NCBI RefSeq assembly: GCF_013201075.1
Contig: NZ_CP053708.1
Location: 2,168,501-2,232,500 of the forward strand
DNA: 64,000 nt
Direction: 5' to 3'
Source: Lichenicola cladoniae
GTDB lineage: Bacteria > Pseudomonadota > Alphaproteobacteria > Acetobacterales > Acetobacteraceae
Numbering within the stretch: position 1 is the stretch's first letter; each line of letters starts with the position of its first letter. Below are positions 13,394 through 22,911 of this stretch, in pieces. The notes under the pieces are model-generated. The model was not told the origin of the DNA. It searched no databases and worked only from the letters and a program-made list of their open reading frames with translations. A program made the translations under genes and the position numbers.

Positions 13394-14362
13394 TCAGGCA
13401 TGTGCGGTGCCACGCGACGCGGTGGCCACCAGCACCCGCTGCATCAGGATGAAGCCGAACAGCAGAACGCCGACCGCGATTTTCGTCCACCATGAGGACA
13501 GCGTGCCGTCGAAGCTGATGTAGGTCTGGATCAGGCCTTGGATCAGAACGCCGACGAAGGTGCCGAATACGGTTCCGACGCCGCCACTGAGCAGGGTTCC
13601 GCCGATCACTACGGCAGCAATGGTGTCCAGCTCGACGCCGGTCGCGGCCAGCGAGGACCCGGCGCCGGTGTAGAAGGAGAACACGATCCCGGCGAGCCCC
13701 GCCAGGGTCGAGGACAGCATATAGATGCCGATCGTGGTGCGGCCGACCTTCACCCCCATCAATTCGGCGGAGACGCGGCTGCCGCCGAGCGCATAGACGT
13801 TGGTGCCGAAGCGGCTGAGATGCGCGACCACCATGCCGATCCCCACCACGGCAAGCATGATCATCGCGATCACCGACAGCGTGCCGCGGCCGGGGAGTTG
13901 GATCGCATGCTTGTAGAGGTTTGCGTAGAGCGGAACGCTGATCGGGATCGAGTCCGTGCTCAGCACGAAGCACATGCCTCGCGCGAAGAACATTCCAGCC
14001 AGCGTCACGATGAACGCGGGGAGCCGGAAGATGTGGATGATCGCGCCCATCACCGCGCCGAACCCGGCCGCGATCAACAGGGCAAGGGCGAACGCCACGA
14101 ACGGCGGCACGTGCAGGCGCTGGATCATGATCGCCAGGAACACGCAGGTGAATGCGATGACCGAGCCCACCGACAGGTCGATCCCACCGGAGATGATCAC
14201 GAACGTCATGCCGACGGCGACGATGCCGAGGAACGCGTTGTCGGTCAGCAGGTTGGCGAATACGCGCGTCGAGGCGAAGTGCGGAAACTGCAGCGAGCAG
14301 GCGATCGAGCCGAGCAGGAAGACCGCGATGGTCACCACCAGCGGCAAAGTGCGGCGGTTCAT
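13394..14362 (-). CDS. yjfF: Sugar ABC transporter permease YjfF-like
   Basis: A 322-residue inner-membrane permease of the ribose/galactofuranose (BPD_transp_2) family. It has repeated hydrophobic segments and the family block GMTFVIISGGIDLSVGSVIAF near residues 53-73. A later block, DTIAAVVIGGTLLSGGVGT, is the second family signature. It overlaps ytfT by four bases and pairs with it as the heterodimeric channel of the YtfQRT-YjfF importer, which in E. coli takes up galactofuranose. The longer open frame running to 15328 is only overlap with ytfT in another frame. Confidence 0.92.
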   Translation of the reverse strand: MNRRTLPLVVTIAVFLLGSIACSLQFPHFASTRVFANLLTDNAFLGIVAVGMTFVIISGGIDLSVGSVIAFTCVFLAIMIQRLHVPPFVAFALALLIAAGFGAVMGAIIHIFRLPAFIVTLAGMFFARGMCFVLSTDSIPISVPLYANLYKHAIQLPGRGTLSVIAMIMLAVVGIGMVVAHLSRFGTNVYALGGSRVSAELMGVKVGRTTIGIYMLSSTLAGLAGIVFSFYTGAGSSLAATGVELDTIAAVVIGGTLLSGGVGTVFGTFVGVLIQGLIQTYISFDGTLSSWWTKIAVGVLLFGFILMQRVLVATASRGTAHA

Positions 14363-15411
14363 GAGTTCTTCCTGAAGCCTGAACGAAGAACAGGCAGTGC
14401 ATTCCGGGTGACCGGGGATTGCAGGAGCAGCACGGCCAGGACCACCAGCGCCTTGACGATCAGGTTGTATTCCGGCCGGATACCGGACAGCAGGATCCCG
14501 GTATTCAGGGCCTGGATGATCGCCGCGCCGATCAGCGACAGCACCAGCCGGAAGCGGCCGCCGAACAGCGACGTCCCGCCCACCACGACGGCGAGGATCG
14601 CATCGAGCTCGAGCCAGAGACCGGCGTTGTTGGCGTCGGCGCCGTGAATGTCGGCGGCGACGACCAGGCCGGCCAGCGCCGCGCACAGTCCGCTCCAGAC
14701 GTAGACCGAGATCTGCACGCCACGCGCGCCGATACCGGCATAGGCGCTCGATCGCTCGTTTGCCCCGACCGCCTCGATGAACAGTCCGAGTGCCGTCAGC
14801 CTGGTCAGTGCCAGGGTCAGCCCCGCCATGCCCGCGACCAGCAGCACCGGCACCGGTATTCCAAATACGGCACCGGTGCCGATCGCACCCAGCGAACGGC
14901 TGTCGAAGGTCACGACCTGGCCGCCGGTGATCAGCTGCGCGATGCCGCGGCCGGCGACCATCAGGATCAGCGTGGCGACGATCGGCTGGATACGCAGCAG
15001 CGCCACCAGGATCCCGTTCCACAATCCACACAGCAGCCCGGCACCGATCGAGGCCGCCAGCACCAATGGCAACGATGTTCCGGAATTGACCAGCGTAGCG
15101 GCGACGGCGCCACTGATCGCCATCACCGCACCGACCGAAAGATCGATGCCACGCGTCGCGATCACCAAGGTCATGCCGAGTGACAGCAGGGCCACCGGCG
15201 CACCGCGGTTGAGCACGTCGATGATGCTGCCGAACAGGCGGCCATCGACCATGTGGACATGGAAGAAGCCGGGCGACACCAGGCGATCGGCCAGCAACAC
15301 CACGGCCAGTGCCAGGATCTGCGGCCATCCTGCGAAGGCGACGCGTGGACGCCGCTTCGTCGGTACGGTCGGGGTTTCGGGACGCACCGGCGGCGAGACA
15401 GCGTTCATCAT
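14359..15411 (-). CDS. ytfT: Sugar ABC transporter permease YtfT-like
   Basis: A 350-residue permease of the same family as its downstream neighbour, with SLGMTLVIATRGIDLSVGAV near residue 78 and ELDAILAVVVGGTSLFGGRF near residue 268. About nine to ten membrane helices are expected. Four-base overlaps link it to both ytfR and yjfF. It forms the membrane channel of the sugar importer with YjfF, energised by YtfR. Two consecutive ATGs are present at the start. Confidence 0.93.
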   Translation of the reverse strand: MMNAVSPPVRPETPTVPTKRRPRVAFAGWPQILALAVVLLADRLVSPGFFHVHMVDGRLFGSIIDVLNRGAPVALLSLGMTLVIATRGIDLSVGAVMAISGAVAATLVNSGTSLPLVLAASIGAGLLCGLWNGILVALLRIQPIVATLILMVAGRGIAQLITGGQVVTFDSRSLGAIGTGAVFGIPVPVLLVAGMAGLTLALTRLTALGLFIEAVGANERSSAYAGIGARGVQISVYVWSGLCAALAGLVVAADIHGADANNAGLWLELDAILAVVVGGTSLFGGRFRLVLSLIGAAIIQALNTGILLSGIRPEYNLIVKALVVLAVLLLQSPVTRNALPVLRSGFRKNS

Positions 15412-16928
15412 GCGGCCCCCGCGATCGTGGTCATGATGCGGTCGACGCTGACTTCGGACGGTCCAAGTTCGGCGACATGGCGCCGGTCGCGCAGGATCAC
15501 GACGCGGTCCGAGTAGGCGGCGATTTCCTCGAGCTCGGACGAAATCACCAACAGGGCCAGCCCGTCCGCGCAGAGCTCCTCGATCAGACGGATGATTTCG
15601 GCATGTGCTCCGACATCGATGCCCCGGGTCGGCTCGTCCAGGATCAGGAATTCCGGCTTGGTTGCCAGCCAGCGCGCCAGCAGCGCCTTCTGCTGGTTCC
15701 CGCCGGACAGCATTCCGATCGGCCGTTCGGCATCCGGGGTGCGGATATCGAGCATCTTGATGAAACGGTTCGCCAGCGCGTCCTGTTCGGAACGCGGGAG
15801 CCGCCGAAGCCAGCCGCGCCGCGCCTGCAGCGCCAGCACGATGTTCTCGCGGATCGAGAGTTCAGCCACGATGCCTTCGGTCTTGCGCTCCTCCGGGCAG
15901 TATCCGAACCCGAGCCGTACCGCGTCGCGGGGGGAGCGGATGCGTGCCGGCTTGCCGCGTACGATGGCCTGGCCGCTATCGGCCCGCTCGACGCCGAACA
16001 ACAGCTTGGCGGTTTCGGTGCGCCCGGAACCGAGCAACCCGGCGACGCCCACCACTTCGCCGCGTCGTACCGAGAGATCGAACGGAGCGATCAGGCGGCG
16101 CCTGCCGTACTGCTCGAACCGGACCAGCACCTCACCGGCATCGCCACTGCGACGGCGTGACAACGCGTCGCCGGCCAGTTCGCGTCCCAGCATCATCTGC
16201 ACGAGCTGCAGGCGTGGAAGCTCGGACGTCAGCCTCTCGCCGACCCGCTTGCCGTTGCGCAGGACGGTGATACGATCGCAAATAGCGTAGACCTGATCGA
16301 GGAAGTGCGTGACAAACAGGATCGCCATGCCCTGCGCGCGTAGCGTACGCAATGTCGAGAACAGGCGCTCGACTTCCTCGGCATCGAGACTCGCAGTCGG
16401 CTCGTCGAGGATCAGCACCCGGCCGGACAGGTCGACGGCGCGGGCGATCGCGATCAGCTGCTGCACGGCCACGGAGAACGTGCCAAGCGTCGCCTTCACG
16501 TCGATATCGAGCCCGTAGCCGGACAGGATGCGACGTGCCTGCACGCGCATGGCGCCACGGTCGACGAGCCCGAACCGGGTCGGCTGACGCCCGATGAACA
16601 GATTATCCGCGACCGATAGGTTCGGCAGCAAATTGACTTCCTGGTAGACCGTGCCGATCCCACAGGCCGCGGCATCAGCTACGTCGGCTGGCGCGATCGG
16701 CTCGCCATCGAGCAGGATCGTGCCGGCGTCGCGGCGTACGACGCCGGTCAACACCTTGATCAGCGTCGACTTGCCCGCACCGTTCTCGCCCAACAACGCG
16801 TGGATCTCGCCGGGAAACAGCCGTAGATCGACACCGTCCAGCGCCCGAACGCCCGGGTAGGAGCGGCTGAGACCTTCGATAACCAGCAGCGGCGCGTTGT
16901 TCGCCGCTGCTGTCGTTTCACCGGACAT
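15408..16928 (-). CDS. ytfR: Sugar ABC transporter ATPase YtfR-like (duplicated domain)
   Basis: A 506-residue ATPase with two nucleotide-binding domains in tandem, as in RbsA/XylG/YtfR. Domain 1 has Walker A GENGAGKST and Walker B VLILDEPTASLD. Domain 2 has a degenerate Walker A (GLLGSGRTETAK), signature LSGGNQQKALLARWL and Walker B FLILDEPTRGID. ATG 16928 is chosen; GTG 16934 lies two codons upstream. It sits between the binding protein (ytfQ, 29 bases upstream) and the permeases, in a normal operon order. Confidence 0.94.
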   Translation of the reverse strand: MSGETTAAANNAPLLVIEGLSRSYPGVRALDGVDLRLFPGEIHALLGENGAGKSTLIKVLTGVVRRDAGTILLDGEPIAPADVADAAACGIGTVYQEVNLLPNLSVADNLFIGRQPTRFGLVDRGAMRVQARRILSGYGLDIDVKATLGTFSVAVQQLIAIARAVDLSGRVLILDEPTASLDAEEVERLFSTLRTLRAQGMAILFVTHFLDQVYAICDRITVLRNGKRVGERLTSELPRLQLVQMMLGRELAGDALSRRRSGDAGEVLVRFEQYGRRRLIAPFDLSVRRGEVVGVAGLLGSGRTETAKLLFGVERADSGQAIVRGKPARIRSPRDAVRLGFGYCPEERKTEGIVAELSIRENIVLALQARRGWLRRLPRSEQDALANRFIKMLDIRTPDAERPIGMLSGGNQQKALLARWLATKPEFLILDEPTRGIDVGAHAEIIRLIEELCADGLALLVISSELEEIAAYSDRVVILRDRRHVAELGPSEVSVDRIMTTIAGAA

Positions 16929-16957
16929 CGTCACGGACAGGCCCAGTGCCGGTTTCG

Positions 16958-17914
16958 TCAGTACATCGATTTACGACGATCGTATTCCGCCTGCGCAGTG
17001 GCCGGCGTGAACAAGGTCGACGGTGTCTTGATCCATTTCGCGGGCTGGGTCTTGTCGGTCTTGAGCGCGATCAGGGCCTTCATTGCAGGGCCTGCCATGT
17101 CGGGAGACAACTCGACGGTGCCGTTCGCATCGCCGTCGGCCATCGCCTTGAACATGTCGGGCACGCCGTCGATCGAGACCACCAGGATATCCTTGCCCGG
17201 CTTCAGGCCGGCTTCCTTGATCGCCTGGATCGCGCCGATGCCCATGTCGTCGTTGTGGGCGAACACGGCACAGATATCGTGGCCGTTATTTTCGGCCTTG
17301 ATGAAGCTCTCCATCACCTGCTTGCCGCCCGACCGCGTGAAGTCACCTGACTGGCTGCGGACGATCTTCATGTCGGGGTGGGCGGCGATGGCTTCCTCGA
17401 AGCCCTTCTTGCGATTGATCGCCGGGCTGGAGCCGACGGTGCCCTGGAGCTCGACGATACGGCACTTGTCATGCGTCAGCCCGGCCAGGTAATCGCCGAT
17501 CATGTGGCCTTCGAGGATGGTGTCCGACGTCACTGCCGCGGTGTAGAGCGACGGGTCCGATGTCTCGATCTGGCGGTCCAGCAGGAACACCGGAATGTTG
17601 GCTTCCTTGGCCTCGCGCAGCACGCCGTCCCAGCCGGTGGCGACGACCGGCGCGATGAAGATGCCGTCCACGCCCTGGGCGATGAACGAGCGTGCGGCCT
17701 TGATCTCGTTTTCCTGCTTCTGCTGTGCGTCGGAAATCTTGAGGTCGATGTTGTTTTGCGTCGCGCGGATCTTCGCGGTCTTGGTCTCGGCGGCGCGCCA
17801 GCCGGACTCCGAACCGACCTGAGCAAATCCGACGACGAGCTGGCCGGCGGCATGTGCGTTCGCACCGAGCGTGACGGTGAGCGCGGCTGCAACGGCAATG
17901 CGATTGAGCTTCAT
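16958..17914 (-). CDS. ytfQ: Periplasmic sugar-binding protein YtfQ-like
   Basis: A 318-residue substrate-binding protein with a Sec signal peptide (MKLNRIAVAAALTVTLGANAHA). The mature part carries VGFAQVGSESGWRAAET, QGVDGIFIAPVVATGW, VELQGTVGSSPAINRKKGF and SQSGDFTRSGGKQVMESF. All closely resemble E. coli YtfQ, which binds galactofuranose. The start at 17914 follows a good ribosome-binding site (GGAAGGAA). First gene of the operon. Resemblance makes galactofuranose or a related furanose sugar the likely substrate, by inference. Confidence 0.93.
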   Translation of the reverse strand: MKLNRIAVAAALTVTLGANAHAAGQLVVGFAQVGSESGWRAAETKTAKIRATQNNIDLKISDAQQKQENEIKAARSFIAQGVDGIFIAPVVATGWDGVLREAKEANIPVFLLDRQIETSDPSLYTAAVTSDTILEGHMIGDYLAGLTHDKCRIVELQGTVGSSPAINRKKGFEEAIAAHPDMKIVRSQSGDFTRSGGKQVMESFIKAENNGHDICAVFAHNDDMGIGAIQAIKEAGLKPGKDILVVSIDGVPDMFKAMADGDANGTVELSPDMAGPAMKALIALKTDKTQPAKWIKTPSTLFTPATAQAEYDRRKSMY

Positions 17915-17965
17915 TCTGGTTCCTTCCCTGCCGCCTTCTCTGAGGCGTGCGACGGAATAACCATA

Positions 17966-17979
17966 CAATAGTATTATTG
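17966..17979. promoter_or_regulatory. Inverted repeat in ytfQ promoter, candidate GntR operator
   Basis: CAATA-GTAT-TATTG, two perfect 5-bp arms around a 4-bp centre, lies 52 bp upstream of the ytfQ start in a markedly AT-rich patch. Short AT-rich palindromes centred on GTAT/GTATAC are typical for FCD-type GntR regulators such as UxuR and ExuR. The regulator would be the gene at 12572-13360. Confidence 0.45.
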
Positions 17980-18076
17980 GTTGTCGACATGAATCTCGCG
18001 CATCCGTTACGCGGAGTTTTTAAAGAATATTGTTGCTCTGCAGCATTTTGGAATGAGTTGGGATGCGTCGTGCCGG

Positions 18077-18676
18077 TTACTCGAACCACATGGGTGCGAT
18101 CGAGGCGGCCAGCATCACGCCGAGCCCGGAATTCAGGATCCGCCATTGAGCGTCCGTCCGGAGCAGGCGTGCCAGCACGAGACCGGCGAGGCACCAGAGG
18201 GAAAGCGACAGCAGTGCCCCGACAGCGAAAAACCCGCCGAGTAAGACACCGAGTTGCAGCGGATTGCCGGTGAGCGCGGCAAACGAGGCCGCCGCACCCA
18301 GCGTCATCGCCCACCCTTTCGGATTATGCCAGAGCAGCCAGACTGCACCGAGAAAGCGTGTCGGCTTGGCCACCTTCGCGTTCAGATGCGGCGGACCGCT
18401 TCGGGAAATCTTCCAGGCCAGCCATAGCAAGTAAACGGAGCCGACAAGCTTCATGACAAGCTGCAGCGAGGGCAGCGCGAGGATGAGGGTTCCCAGCCCC
18501 GCTGCGGCAGAGGCCGCCATGGATGCAAGCCCTGCCGCGATGCCGGTCATCAGCGGCAGGGAACGGCGGTAGCCGAAATGCGCACCCGACGCGGTGGCCA
18601 GCGTCGTGGCACCCCCTGGGGTGATCGTGGACACCAGCACGAACAAGGCCAGGGGCAGGAAGTGCGTTACCGACAT
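18077..18676 (-). CDS. LysE-family amino-acid exporter
   Basis: A 199-residue inner-membrane protein with about six hydrophobic segments. ATG 18676 starts the conserved LysE/RhtB N-terminus MSVTHFLPLALFVLVSTITPGG, so the longer frame upstream is dropped. A conserved loop LLWHNPKGWAMTLGAA (typically F-x-NPK) is present near residue 115. Members export lysine, homoserine, threonine or other small metabolites; the substrate is not deducible. It is transcribed alone. The 204 bases between its start and the xth stop hold no supported gene. Confidence 0.9.
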   Translation of the reverse strand: MSVTHFLPLALFVLVSTITPGGATTLATASGAHFGYRRSLPLMTGIAAGLASMAASAAAGLGTLILALPSLQLVMKLVGSVYLLWLAWKISRSGPPHLNAKVAKPTRFLGAVWLLWHNPKGWAMTLGAAASFAALTGNPLQLGVLLGGFFAVGALLSLSLWCLAGLVLARLLRTDAQWRILNSGLGVMLAASIAPMWFE

Positions 18677-18880
18677 CGTTGCCTCGGGTTGCAGACCCCG
18701 GCAATCTATCCCGCCATGGTCCCATCGACGAAGCGCATGTTGCGCACGCATTGCACGAGCAACCCTGATGGCTGGAAGAACCGCACCCCGCGCAGGCACA
18801 TCCGTCGGTGGAGATCGCGCTCGCGTGCATGGCTTCCCGCACAGACCGGTCATTCGACCGGCTGCGCATCCTCGACCAAG

Positions 18881-19660
18881 CTAGCGGAGTGTCACGACCA
18901 TCGGCACGTGATCGGACGGCTGCACTTCGTCGCGCACGGCACGGTCGGGGACGGCGTCAAGCAGACGTTCGGCGACACGCGGCGACAGCATCGCGTGATC
19001 GATCCGCAGACCGCGGTCGCGCGGCCAGCAGCCCGCCTGATAGTCCCAGAAGGTATAGACGGATCCACGCGGCGTCACCGCCCGGACCGCGTCGGTGAGG
19101 CCGAGCCACTGCAGGGCGCGGAACCGTTCGCGTGTCTCCGGGCGCACCAGCGCATCGTCCGCGCCCATGATTCCGGGGGCCATGTCGTCGTCGGTCGGGC
19201 AGACATTATAGTCGCCGGCAAGAATGAAGTCGGTCTCGGCAGCAAGCAACGTCCGTGCATGGGCGGTCAGCGCATCCATCCAGGCGAGCTTTGCGGCATA
19301 GCCGTCGGCACCGCCGGAGTTGCCGTTCGGAAGGTATAGGTTCCCGACAGTGATGCCGCCCGCTTCCACCTCGACATAGCGTGCCTGGTGCTCGCCGGTC
19401 TCGGGTAGTTCGAGACCGGGGAGATGGCGCTGGGTGACCGTGAAGGGCAGGCGGGAGAGGATGGCGACGCCGTTATAGGCCTTCTGCCCGACGGCGACGC
19501 TCTCGTAGCCAAGGCTCGAGAAGCTTTCCGCCGGGAAGGCCCTGGTCTCGCACTTGATCTCCTGCAGCAGCAGCAGGTCAGGCGAATTGATCTCTAGCCA
19601 GCGCGTAACGTGTGGTTGGCGTTGCCGGACCGAGTTGACGTTCCAGGTCGCGATCTTCAC
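18881..19660 (-). CDS. xth: Exodeoxyribonuclease III
   Basis: A 259-residue AP endonuclease/3' exonuclease of base-excision repair. The protein opens MKIATWNVNSVRQR and continues LLLQEIKCE (metal-binding Glu). LAGDYNVCPTDDD holds catalytic Asp and Asn, and GLRIDHAMLSP and PSDHVPMVVTL give the closing Asp-His pair. All standard residues of the ExoIII fold are present. It starts at GTG 19660, 20 bases after the ErpA-like gene, so the two are probably cotranscribed. Confidence 0.95.
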   Translation of the reverse strand: MKIATWNVNSVRQRQPHVTRWLEINSPDLLLLQEIKCETRAFPAESFSSLGYESVAVGQKAYNGVAILSRLPFTVTQRHLPGLELPETGEHQARYVEVEAGGITVGNLYLPNGNSGGADGYAAKLAWMDALTAHARTLLAAETDFILAGDYNVCPTDDDMAPGIMGADDALVRPETRERFRALQWLGLTDAVRAVTPRGSVYTFWDYQAGCWPRDRGLRIDHAMLSPRVAERLLDAVPDRAVRDEVQPSDHVPMVVTLR

Positions 19661-19680
19661 GGCGTTGGTCCTGGCCGCGC

Positions 19681-20073
19681 TCAGTCCATCGAGAAGCTGG
19701 TGCCGCAGCCGCAGGACGAGGTCGCATTCGGATTACGCACGGTGAAATGTGCCCCCATCAGCGCGTCGCTGTAGTCGAGCTGGGCGCCGCCAAGAAGGTC
19801 GAGGCTGACCGGATCGACGAAGACCCGGGCCTGCCCGGCCTGGATCACGTGGTCGTCGGCCGCCATGTCCGGGTCCAGCTTGAAGCTGTACTGGAAGCCG
19901 CTGCAGCCGCCGGCCAGCACGGCGACCCGCAATGCCTGCGAGGCCGGTCCGGTATTGCCGGGCTGGGACACGACTATTTCGGCAATTCGCGCCGCCGCCC
20001 GCTCGGAGACCGAGAACGAGCCCGGTGGAGGAAGACCTGCGTCGGCAGCATTGGTCGTCATGGCGATGTCCAT
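19681..20073 (-). CDS. erpA: Fe-S cluster insertion protein, ErpA/HesB family
   Basis: A 130-residue A-type carrier that passes Fe-S clusters to apo-enzymes. The three cluster cysteines are visible: GGCSGFQYSF, and CGCG near the C-terminus (SSCGCGTSFSMD). Two starts are possible, ATG 20073 and ATG 20061; neither has a strong ribosome-binding site. About 17 extra N-terminal residues precede the conserved core. It is divergent from argS with a 213-base spacer in which I saw no clear site. Confidence 0.92.
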   Translation of the reverse strand: MDIAMTTNAADAGLPPPGSFSVSERAAARIAEIVVSQPGNTGPASQALRVAVLAGGCSGFQYSFKLDPDMAADDHVIQAGQARVFVDPVSLDLLGGAQLDYSDALMGAHFTVRNPNATSSCGCGTSFSMD

Positions 20074-20286
20074 GCAGCCTAGATAGCGTCTCCGGGGTGA
20101 TTCTTGAAGACCGGCCGTGCGAAGCCTTTCATTGGTTGACCTTGGAGTGCGCGTCGGGGCGGGGATGCAGCGTATAACGCGTTCGGCGTGCGCGTCTCTC
20201 GGCCCGGGAGCCCCCCTGGTTGACGGACCCGTGCATACCGGGCTGAAACCGCGCCTGTCGCCCGCCTGCCTGCTCACGAATGGATC

Positions 20287-22095
20287 ATGATGTCCGATAA
20301 CCTCTTTGCGCTGTATCGGACCCGTGTCGTCGAGGCGCTGGCGCGGATCGTGCCGGACCTGCCCCAAGACGTCGCGGCACGCGTCGAGGTCACGCCGACC
20401 CGCGACCCCGCGCATGGCGACATGGCGACCAACGCCGCGCTGCTGGCGGCCAAGCCGGCCCGCCGCAAGCCGGGCGACATCGCCGCCGAGCTTGCGGTCC
20501 TATTGGCAGCCGGCGAGGGGGTGGTTCATGCGGAACCGGCGGGGCCCGGCTTCGTCAACATCACCCTGGCGCCGGCCACGCTGCAGGCGGTGCTGCCGGC
20601 GATCCTTCGAGACGGCCATGCCTATGGCGACGGCGTCATCGGCCACGGCATCACCATCAACATCGAATACGTATCGGCGAACCCGACCGGCCCTATGCAT
20701 GTCGGGCATTGCCGCGGCGCCGTGGTCGGGGACGCGCTCGCCAACCTGCTGTCGAAGGCCGGCCATCGGGTCATCAAGGAATACTACGTCAACGATGCCG
20801 GGAACCAGGTCGCGGCCCTCGCCTGGGTCGTCTACTGGCGCTACCTCGAGGCGATCGGCACATCCATCACCGAGGCAGAGTTCGAGACCCTGGTGCCCGG
20901 CGGTGCCCTCCAGTATCGCGGCGACTACCTGGTCCCGGTCGGCGAAGCGCTCGCGGCCGCACATGGTCCGGGCCTGGCCACGCCCGACCTCGGTCCGGCC
21001 GACCCGGCGATCTGGCTCGACACGGTGCGCGACTTCTCTCTCGACTGGATGCTGCGGATGATCCGCGAGGATCTGGCGCAACTCGGGGTAGGCCATGACG
21101 TGTTCACCTCCGAGCGCGAGATCCTGGCGGCCGGCGTTGCGGACGCGGCAATCGCCAGGCTCGACGAGGCCGGGCTGCTGTACGAGGGCGTGCTGGAGCC
21201 GCCCAAGGGCAAGATCATGGCCGACTGGGAGGCCCGTCCGCAGACGCTGTTCCGTGCGACCCAGTTCGGCGACGACGTGGACCGGCCGCTGCGCAAGTCG
21301 GACGGCAGCAACACCTACTTCGCCAACGACATCGGCTATCACGGCGACAAGATCGCCCGGGGCGCCGACGTATTGGTCGACGTGCTCGGCGCCGACCATG
21401 GCGGCTACGTCGCCCGCATGAAGGCAGCCGTGAAGGCGATCGCTCCCTCCTATGCACCGGACCGGCCAGTGACGTTCGAGGCGGTGATCTGCCAGATCGT
21501 GCACGTGATCCGCGACGGCCAGCCGGTGCGCATGTCCAAGCGCGCCGGGACCTTCATCACACTGCGCGAACTACTCGACGAGGTCGGCCGGGATGCGGTC
21601 CGCTTCACCATGCTGACGCGCAAGCCGGACGCGCAGATGGAGTTCGATCTCGATCTCGCGGTCGCCCAGACGCGCGACAACCCGGTATTCTACGTCCAGT
21701 ACGCACATGCCCGCTGCCGCTCCGTCCTGCGTGCCGCCGCCGAGCTGGACGGGATCGGCCCTATCGACTCCGCGTCGCTCGCTTCGGTGCCGGTCGATAC
21801 GCTGGGCAACGACGCCGAGCTCGCGCTGATCCGCCGGCTGAGCAACTGGCCAAGGCTGGTCGAGAGTGCCGCGCAGGCTCGCGAGCCGCACCGGGTTGCG
21901 TTCTATCTCAATGATCTCGCAGGTGACTTTCATATGTTGTGGAACCGTGGGCGCGATGATGCCACGCTGCGCTTCCTGCAAGCCGATCGACCGGTCGAGA
22001 CTCGCGCAAGACTCGCGCTGGTCGAGGCGACTGCCACCGTCATTCGATCCGGGCTGGCCGTTCTTGGGGTCACGCCGGTCGAGGAAATGCGATGA
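20287..22095 (+). CDS. argS: Arginyl-tRNA synthetase
   Basis: A 602-residue class I aminoacyl-tRNA synthetase that charges tRNA-Arg. The HIGH-type motif is PMHVGHCRGAVVGDAL near residue 138. The KMSKS loop is represented by RMSKRAGTFITL near residue 416. The N-terminal Arg-tRNA synthetase domain (about 5-90) and the C-terminal DALR anticodon-binding domain are also present. First gene of a long operon: its stop overlaps the SPOR-domain gene, then nagZ, scpA, scpB, tatB, tatC and serS follow with minimal gaps. Confidence 0.97.
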   Translation: MMSDNLFALYRTRVVEALARIVPDLPQDVAARVEVTPTRDPAHGDMATNAALLAAKPARRKPGDIAAELAVLLAAGEGVVHAEPAGPGFVNITLAPATLQAVLPAILRDGHAYGDGVIGHGITINIEYVSANPTGPMHVGHCRGAVVGDALANLLSKAGHRVIKEYYVNDAGNQVAALAWVVYWRYLEAIGTSITEAEFETLVPGGALQYRGDYLVPVGEALAAAHGPGLATPDLGPADPAIWLDTVRDFSLDWMLRMIREDLAQLGVGHDVFTSEREILAAGVADAAIARLDEAGLLYEGVLEPPKGKIMADWEARPQTLFRATQFGDDVDRPLRKSDGSNTYFANDIGYHGDKIARGADVLVDVLGADHGGYVARMKAAVKAIAPSYAPDRPVTFEAVICQIVHVIRDGQPVRMSKRAGTFITLRELLDEVGRDAVRFTMLTRKPDAQMEFDLDLAVAQTRDNPVFYVQYAHARCRSVLRAAAELDGIGPIDSASLASVPVDTLGNDAELALIRRLSNWPRLVESAAQAREPHRVAFYLNDLAGDFHMLWNRGRDDATLRFLQADRPVETRARLALVEATATVIRSGLAVLGVTPVEEMR

Positions 22096-22910
22096 ACGAT
22101 CCCGACCTGACCGACTACAAGCGTCCGAAGGGCATGGATCCCGGGACGAAGCTGCTGGCCCTGTTCGCCGGTGGCATCGGGGCCCTGCTGGTAGTCGTGG
22201 TCGGCGGCTGGTCTTTGGTCGGGCACCACGAGACCGGCATCCCGATCGTCGATGCTCCTGCAGGCCCGGTGCGGATCAAGCCGATCGATCCGGGCGGGAT
22301 GCAGCTGAGCGGCGTGCAGAACCTCACCCAGAGCAACGGCTCGGCGGCTTCGGGACTGGCACCCGGCCCGGAAACCGCGCAACCGCAGGCCCTGCAGGCT
22401 CAGGTCGATGCCGCGCGACAGGCTGATGCGGCTCCCGCACCGGCCGTCGCTCCAGCCAAGGCGCCTGCCATCCAGGCTGCACCGCCATCTGACACGGCAT
22501 CACCCGCGGCATCGGCGTCTGCGGAGCCGGCTGTTGCGGCACCATCGGAAGGCAAGTCGGCCACTGCGCCGGATGCGGCGGCGGCACCAGCTGGCAGCGA
22601 TGCCGAAGATCAGGAGCCCGTGGCACCAACCCCGGCCGAGCGTCCTGCGGCACCACCGCCACAACACGGCATGGCCGTGCAACTCGCCGCCGTAGAAACC
22701 CAGGCGGCAGCCCAGTCGGAATGGGCCAGGTTGTCGCGTCGGGCGCCGAGCCTGTTCGCGCATCGTACACCAGTCATCATACCGTTCAGCCATGGCGGGA
22801 AGAACTTCTTCCGCCTGCGCACCGCCGGGTTCGGCACTGCCACGGAGGCGACGTCATTCTGCAGCCATGCCAAGGCGCTCGGCATCGCCTGCACCCTGGC
22901 CGACTTCTGA
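22092..22910 (+). CDS. SPOR-domain membrane protein
   Basis: A 272-residue protein with one N-terminal membrane helix (ALFAGGIGALLVVVVGGWSLV), a long Ala/Pro-rich linker (about residues 90-190) and a C-terminal SPOR domain (about 194-272). SPOR domains bind denuded peptidoglycan at division sites. It sits between argS and nagZ, a common alphaproteobacterial arrangement that links it to cell-wall metabolism. It overlaps argS by four bases, and nagZ begins one base after its stop. The linker is low complexity, so length will vary among relatives. Confidence 0.88.
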   Translation: MNDPDLTDYKRPKGMDPGTKLLALFAGGIGALLVVVVGGWSLVGHHETGIPIVDAPAGPVRIKPIDPGGMQLSGVQNLTQSNGSAASGLAPGPETAQPQALQAQVDAARQADAAPAPAVAPAKAPAIQAAPPSDTASPAASASAEPAVAAPSEGKSATAPDAAAAPAGSDAEDQEPVAPTPAERPAAPPPQHGMAVQLAAVETQAAAQSEWARLSRRAPSLFAHRTPVIIPFSHGGKNFFRLRTAGFGTATEATSFCSHAKALGIACTLADF

Positions 22911-22911
22911 C

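Noticed and set aside
14363..15328. An N-terminal extension of yjfF to 644 residues
   Set aside because: The extra part overlaps ytfT in another frame and lacks hydrophobic structure; ATG 14362 begins the conserved permease.
22408..22695. Pro/Arg/His-rich frame within the SPOR gene suggesting a repeat protein
   Set aside because: Frame-shifted reading of the Ala/Pro linker of the SPOR protein.
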